From assembly GCA_023388835.1 (NCBI GenBank), contig JAEWFK010000104.1, positions 1 to 18,761 on the forward strand: a stretch of 18,761 bases of DNA. The letters are read 5' to 3'. Numbering within the stretch: the stretch's first letter is position 1; each line of letters opens with the position of its first letter. The notes under the pieces were generated by a model that saw only the letters and a list, made by a program, of their open reading frames with translations, made no database searches and was not told where the DNA came from. A program made the translations under genes and the position numbers. Source of the DNA: Pseudomonadota bacterium. GTDB lineage: Bacteria > Pseudomonadota > Gammaproteobacteria > Burkholderiales > Burkholderiaceae_B. Of the stretch, positions 14,426-18,761 are shown in pieces.

Positions 14426-16444
14426 CTAGCCCGCTTCTTCTTCCAGCAGGCCCTTCGGGGCCTGTTTCCGTTCCAGGAAGCCGCATGCCTCAGCGACATC
14501 GCGCGTCCGCTTGAAAGGCGGCAGGCCGCGCCACAGCAGGCGCCCGTAGCGCTTTTCGACCATGCGCGCATCGGCCACCAGCAGCACCCCCCAATCGCGC
14601 TCAGTGCGTATCAGGCGCCCTGCCCCCTGCTTGAGTGCAATCGCCGCTTCCGGCAGCTGAAACTCCATGAAGGGATTGCCTCCTCGTTCGCGGCACGCGC
14701 GCAAGCGGGCTTCCAGCACCGGATCATCGGGCGGTGCGAAAGGCAGCTTGTCGATCGCCACCAGCGTGAGCGCATCGCCCGGCACATCGATGCCCTCCCA
14801 GAAGCTCGCGCTGCCCACCAGCACGGCGTCCCGTGCCTCCGCGAAGCGTTCGAGCAAGGCCCGACGCGACATGTCTCCTTGCCTGAGCAGCAAGCGCTCG
14901 ATGCCTTGGTCTTCGAAATGCTCTTCAAGCAGATCGGCGAGGTGATCCACGGACCTGAGAGTGGTGCACAGTACGAGCACACCGCCCGGGCAGGCCTGGA
15001 TGAGCGGCAGCAGCATGTCCGCGAAACGCGGATTGAAGTCGCGGGAGTGCGTTTCAGGCAGACCGGAGGGCACGCACAGCAAGGCCTGGTTCGCATAATC
15101 GAACGGTGATTCCCAGCGCGCAGTTCGCGCTTCCCATAGCCCGAGCTGTCGAGTGAAATGGCCAAAGTCCCCATACACCGAAAGCGTGGCCGATGTGAAT
15201 ACCCACGCCTGATCTTTGGGACGGTAACGCGAAAAAATATTCGCAACCGAAAGCGGCGCGCTATGCAGGCGCAAATGATGGGTGCCGTGCTCCAGCCAGC
15301 GCACGGCTTCACCGGCTTCCTTGCGGCTTTCCGCCAGTGCGTCATGACCCTCGCGGTCGGGCTGGCTCCATTGAAACAACCTGGCGCGCAGGTCCAGCGC
15401 AAGGCGCGCCGCCGCAGCGAGGTCCGGGTGCTTTTCAGCCACGATGTCGAGCAGGGCCACGGCTTTGTCCAGCGACTGCAGCAAGGCATCGAGCGCGGCA
15501 TCGAATGCTTCGGGCTCGGGTATGGCGTGAAAGGTCGCCTTCTGGCCCGGCATGCGGGATACCGCCGCCGACGTAAGCCGCAGTTCACGGGTGGCCGTCT
15601 CGACCGCGCGCGCCGCTTCGGTCCAATTGGTCGATTCGCGGGCATACGCCAGGCCGGCCGCCTCCATGCTGCGCGAGAGATCAAGCAACTGATGCGCTGA
15701 CACACTGCTGCCCAGGAAGCGAGTGGCAACGTCGGGCAGCTGATGGGCTTCGTCGAACACCACGACGTCCACAGCGGGCAACAGGTCGGTGATGCCGTCC
15801 TCCCGCAGGGCGAGATCCGCCATGAACAAAGCATGATTCACCACCACCAGATCGGCTTCCTGGGCCTGGCGCCGCGCCTTCATCACGAAACAGTCCTTCA
15901 CATGGGGGCATTCCTGGCCCAGACAGTTTTCTCGCGTCGACGTGACCCGGTTCCAGATGTCTGCGTCTTCTGGGACCTCCGCCAGGTCGCTGCGGTCGCC
16001 ACTTCGGGTGCGGCCGGTAAAGACGGTGATGGCTCTTAGCTGAGAAATTTCGCTACGCGAGCGCAGCGCGCGTTCATCCTGCTGCAGGCGCTCGAGATGG
16101 TAATGGCATACATAGTTGCTGCGGCCCTTCAGCAAAGCGATCGTGATGGGCAAGGCTAGCGCCTTGCGCAGGCGCGGAAGGTCGCGCCGGAAAAGCTGAT
16201 CCTGCAAGGTGCGGGTACCCGTGGACACCAACACTTTCGTCCCGCTCAGGAAGGCCGGGACGAGGTACGCCCAGGTTTTTCCCGTACCGGTACCGGCTTC
16301 CGCTACCAGGGTGGCCCGGTCGCGTATCGTCGACTCGATGGCCTGAGCCATTTCGAGTTGTGCAGTGCGCGGGCGAAAGCCGGGGGCCGCGGCGGCCAGA
16401 GGCCCTTCAAGGGAAAATATGTGGTCGAGATCTTGGGCGAACAT
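14426..16444 (-). CDS. DinG/YoaA-family Fe-S ATP-dependent DNA helicase
   Basis: A 672-residue XPD-like superfamily 2 helicase expected to unwind DNA 5'-3' during repair or replication-fork rescue. Starting at ATG 16444 (MFAQDLDHIF): Walker A GTGTGKT at 51-57, motif Ia (VLVSTGTRTLQDQL), then the four cysteines of a 4Fe-4S domain at C113, C174, C179 and C185 (YVCHYH; NCLGQECPHVKDC). The DEAH box is at 231-234 (VVVFDEAHQLPD), followed by an Arch-like insertion, FTSATLSV (motif III region) and the motif VI block QGAGRLIRTERDWG near 610. Length and layout match YoaA-type proteins (~640 residues) as well as DinG, so I leave the symbol open. The 48-codon extension to 16588 runs across the divergent tex promoter region and is not family-like. 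A TATGAT hexamer ends seven bases before the ATG, suggesting a very short or absent leader. Confidence 0.93.
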   Translation of the reverse strand: MFAQDLDHIFSLEGPLAAAAPGFRPRTAQLEMAQAIESTIRDRATLVAEAGTGTGKTWAYLVPAFLSGTKVLVSTGTRTLQDQLFRRDLPRLRKALALPITIALLKGRSNYVCHYHLERLQQDERALRSRSEISQLRAITVFTGRTRSGDRSDLAEVPEDADIWNRVTSTRENCLGQECPHVKDCFVMKARRQAQEADLVVVNHALFMADLALREDGITDLLPAVDVVVFDEAHQLPDVATRFLGSSVSAHQLLDLSRSMEAAGLAYARESTNWTEAARAVETATRELRLTSAAVSRMPGQKATFHAIPEPEAFDAALDALLQSLDKAVALLDIVAEKHPDLAAAARLALDLRARLFQWSQPDREGHDALAESRKEAGEAVRWLEHGTHHLRLHSAPLSVANIFSRYRPKDQAWVFTSATLSVYGDFGHFTRQLGLWEARTARWESPFDYANQALLCVPSGLPETHSRDFNPRFADMLLPLIQACPGGVLVLCTTLRSVDHLADLLEEHFEDQGIERLLLRQGDMSRRALLERFAEARDAVLVGSASFWEGIDVPGDALTLVAIDKLPFAPPDDPVLEARLRACRERGGNPFMEFQLPEAAIALKQGAGRLIRTERDWGVLLVADARMVEKRYGRLLWRGLPPFKRTRDVAEACGFLERKQAPKGLLEEEAG

Positions 16445-16533
16445 GTCGGAATCATAACGCCGGCAGAAGGTCGCCGGACCCGCCTTGTGGCAAAATGCCC
16501 CGTCTCCGACAACATGCAATATCCAGACGAAAC

Positions 16534-18761
16534 ATGACCACGAATCCCGAAACGCCAGTAGCGACGCCGGACTTCTCATCGGACCCACAGCGCATTGTTC
16601 AGCTTCTTGCCACCGAGCTGGGCGTGCGCCACACGCAGATCGCCGCCACTGTGCAATTGCTGGATGAAGGTGCCACGGTCCCGTTCATCGCTCGCTACCG
16701 CAAAGAGGCCACGGGCGGCCTGGACGACACCGTATTGCGCAATCTGGAGGTCAGGCTGATTTACGTGCGTGAGTTGGAGAGCCGCCGTACCGCGATTCTT
16801 GAATCGATATACGGCCAGGGCAAGCTCACCCCTGAACTGCAGGCGGAGATCCAGGCAGCGGATGCAAAGCAACGTCTGGAAGACCTGTACGCGCCCTATA
16901 AGCCCAAACGCCGGACCCGTGCGCAGATTGCGCGCGAAGCCGGACTGGAGCCCTTGGCCGATGCGATTCTGGCGCAGCGCGGTTGCGACCCAGCAGAACT
17001 TGCCCAGGCCTATCTGAACCCAGAAGCCAAGATCATCGATGCCAAGGCAGCCCTGGACGGCGCGCGCGACATTCTCGCGGAACGCTATGCGGAAGACGCC
17101 GACCTGCTCGCCCAGCTTCGCGAGTATCTATGGAGCACCGGCCTGATCCACGCCAAGGTCGTGGAAGGAAAAGAAGAGGAAGGTGCGAACTTCCGCGACT
17201 GGTTCGATTTCAGCGAGCGTCTGCGCCATCTGCCCTCACATCGCATTCTGGCATTGATGCGCGGCCGCCAACAAAGCGTGCTTGATTTGCGGGTCGGGCT
17301 GGAGCCCGAGCTCGAAGCGTTGACCCCTCACCCCTGCGTGGAGCGCATTGCCCGCCACCTTCATCTGGAGGCCGGCTTTGACGCACAGGCGCCGGCCCGC
17401 GAACGCTGGCTCGGAGAAGTCTGTCGCTGGACCTGGCGAGTGAAGCTGCTCACAGCCTTCGAAACCGAATTCTTCACGCGACTGCGTGAGTCGGCCGAAG
17501 AAGAGGCTATCCGCGTCTTTGCCGCCAACCTGAAGGACCTGTTGCTGGCCGCTCCCGCCGGCCCCAAGTCGGTGCTCGGCCTGGACCCCGGCATACGCAC
17601 CGGCGTCAAGGTATGCGCCATCGACGCCACCGGCAAGCTGCTGGACACCGCCACCGTCTATCCCTTCGAACCCCGCCGTGATCGCGAAGGCAGTTTGCGC
17701 ACGCTCGCCACGCTGGCCAAGCGTCACAAGATTGAGCTCGTGGCCATCGGCAACGGCACCGCCTCCCGCGAGACGGAAAAGCTCGTCGCGGATCTGCAGC
17801 AGCTCCACCCGGAACTGGGCTTTACACGCGTCGTGGTGTCGGAGTCGGGCGCATCGGTGTATTCCGCATCAGAACTGGCGGCAACGGAGTTTCCAGAACT
17901 CGACGTGAGCCTGCGCGGCGCGGTGTCCATCGCCCGCCGCCTCCAGGATCCGCTGGCGGAGCTCGTGAAGATCGAGCCCAAGGCGATCGGTGTCGGCCAG
18001 TATCAGCACGATGTCAACCAGCGCGAACTGGCCCGATCACTGGACGCAGTGATTGAGGACTGCGTGAATGCCGTAGGCGTGAACGTCAATACCGCATCGG
18101 CTCCTCTGCTTGCGCGCGTATCCGGACTCAACGCGGGACTGGCGCGCAATATCGTGGCTTACCGCGACGAAACCGGGGCTTTCCCCAACCGCAAGGCGCT
18201 CATGAAGGTGCCGCGTTTCGGCGAGAAGGCGTTCGAGCAGGCTGCAGGCTTTCTTCGCATTCCCGACGGTGACAATCCGCTGGATGCCTCTGCAGTTCAT
18301 CCAGAGGCTTACCCGGTGGTCCAGCGCATTCTTTCGAAGATTCAGGCTGAAGCGCGCAAGATCATGGGCCAGGGCGGCGCGTTGAAGGGGCTGTCGCCGT
18401 CGGAGTTCACCGACGAGCGCTTCGGCCTGCCGACGGTCAAGGACATCTTCAGCGAGCTCGAGAAGCCGGGACGCGACCCCCGGCCGGAGTTCAAGACGGC
18501 TCAGTTCAAGGAAGGCGTCAACACGATTCAGGACCTGAGCGCAGGGATGATTCTCGAAGGAGTCGTGACGAATGTGGCGAACTTCGGGGCCTTCGTGGAC
18601 GTGGGGGTGCATCAGGATGGGCTGGTCCATATCTCGGCGCTGTCGGAAACGTTCGTGAAGGATCCGCGCGATGTGGTGCGCGTGGGCCAGATGGTGAAGG
18701 TGAAGGTCCAGGAAGTGGATGTGGCCCGCAAGCGGATTGGCCTGACGATGCGTTTGAATGA
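16534..18761 (+). CDS. tex: RNA-binding transcription accessory protein Tex, 3' end cut by window edge
   Basis: Tex is a conserved S1-domain RNA-binding protein related to eukaryotic Spt6 and linked to transcription; first described in Bordetella pertussis as affecting toxin expression. The gene runs off the right edge after about 742 codons (E. coli homologue ~773), so only the tail is missing. Domains in order: Tex N-terminal helical region (~20-200; VPFIARYRKEATGGLDD, RLEDLYAPYKPKRRTRA), YqgF/RNase H-like domain from ~345 (VLGLDPGIRTGVK, IGNGTASRETE, SVYSASELA), helix-hairpin-helix (~517-580; NVNTASAPLLARVSGL, VPRFGEKAFEQAAGFLRI), then S1 from ~669 (GMILEGVVTNVANFGAFVDV). ATG 16534 begins MTTNPETP; Shine-Dalgarno is poor. 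An extended -10-like TGG-CAAAAT lies at 16488-16496. A seven-codon ORF at 16514 ends overlapping this ATG. Confidence 0.97.
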   Translation, partial: MTTNPETPVATPDFSSDPQRIVQLLATELGVRHTQIAATVQLLDEGATVPFIARYRKEATGGLDDTVLRNLEVRLIYVRELESRRTAILESIYGQGKLTPELQAEIQAADAKQRLEDLYAPYKPKRRTRAQIAREAGLEPLADAILAQRGCDPAELAQAYLNPEAKIIDAKAALDGARDILAERYAEDADLLAQLREYLWSTGLIHAKVVEGKEEEGANFRDWFDFSERLRHLPSHRILALMRGRQQSVLDLRVGLEPELEALTPHPCVERIARHLHLEAGFDAQAPARERWLGEVCRWTWRVKLLTAFETEFFTRLRESAEEEAIRVFAANLKDLLLAAPAGPKSVLGLDPGIRTGVKVCAIDATGKLLDTATVYPFEPRRDREGSLRTLATLAKRHKIELVAIGNGTASRETEKLVADLQQLHPELGFTRVVVSESGASVYSASELAATEFPELDVSLRGAVSIARRLQDPLAELVKIEPKAIGVGQYQHDVNQRELARSLDAVIEDCVNAVGVNVNTASAPLLARVSGLNAGLARNIVAYRDETGAFPNRKALMKVPRFGEKAFEQAAGFLRIPDGDNPLDASAVHPEAYPVVQRILSKIQAEARKIMGQGGALKGLSPSEFTDERFGLPTVKDIFSELEKPGRDPRPEFKTAQFKEGVNTIQDLSAGMILEGVVTNVANFGAFVDVGVHQDGLVHISALSETFVKDPRDVVRVGQMVKVKVQEVDVARKRIGLTMRLN

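Noticed and set aside
1..18761. Mobile elements, CRISPR arrays, phage, toxin-antitoxin or defence genes
   Set aside because: No transposase, integrase, regularly spaced repeats or known defence domains seen; gene order matches conserved betaproteobacterial housekeeping loci.

Overview
The window is GC-rich chromosomal DNA from a betaproteobacterium, most likely Burkholderiales of the Alcaligenaceae/Bordetella type. Three things point there: the gene order (rluB-rimP-nusA-infB, then phaC-phaB-phaR beside pgeF-rluD and a divergent bamD), the close similarity of the PHA synthase to the Ralstonia/Cupriavidus class I enzyme, and the IF2 with a long Ala/Pro/Glu-rich linker. It is almost entirely housekeeping DNA. 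I see no mobile element, CRISPR array, phage gene or defence system.

Bases 1-6545, minus strand: a translation and transcription block read as scpB -> rluB -> (leader with promoter and terminator-like hairpin) -> rimP -> nusA -> infB, with infB running off the left edge. scpB/rluB and rimP/nusA overlap by a few bases. Between rluB and rimP lies a 227-base leader. It holds an extended -10 promoter inside a perfect dyad and, just before the rimP start, a hairpin with an eight-T run that looks like an attenuator. Diverging from scpB is a complete initiator tRNA-fMet gene (plus strand) with its own promoter and intrinsic terminator. In E. coli an fMet tRNA gene (metY) heads this same operon, so its nearby but flipped position here is notable.

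Bases 6741-7365 hold no gene I can name. Bases 7366-8562, plus strand, encode a FemAB/GNAT-like protein of the PF04339 type, which may have an N-terminal extension.

Bases 8573-13493, minus strand: rluD -> pgeF -> phaC -> phaB -> phaR. This puts a 23S rRNA pseudouridine synthase and a purine nucleoside phosphorylase/laccase-domain protein directly upstream of a polyhydroxyalkanoate cluster (synthase, acetoacetyl-CoA reductase, regulator). No phaA thiolase is present in the window. 

Bases 13544-18761: bamD (outer-membrane assembly lipoprotein, plus strand) diverges from rluD and converges on a DinG/YoaA-type Fe-S helicase (minus strand). The helicase in turn diverges from tex (plus strand, cut by the right edge).

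The points most worth a second look are in the small regulatory regions: the rimP leader, the flipped fMet gene, -10 elements placed almost on the start codons of rluD and dinG, and the unassigned stretch with its possible extension of the FemAB-like protein.
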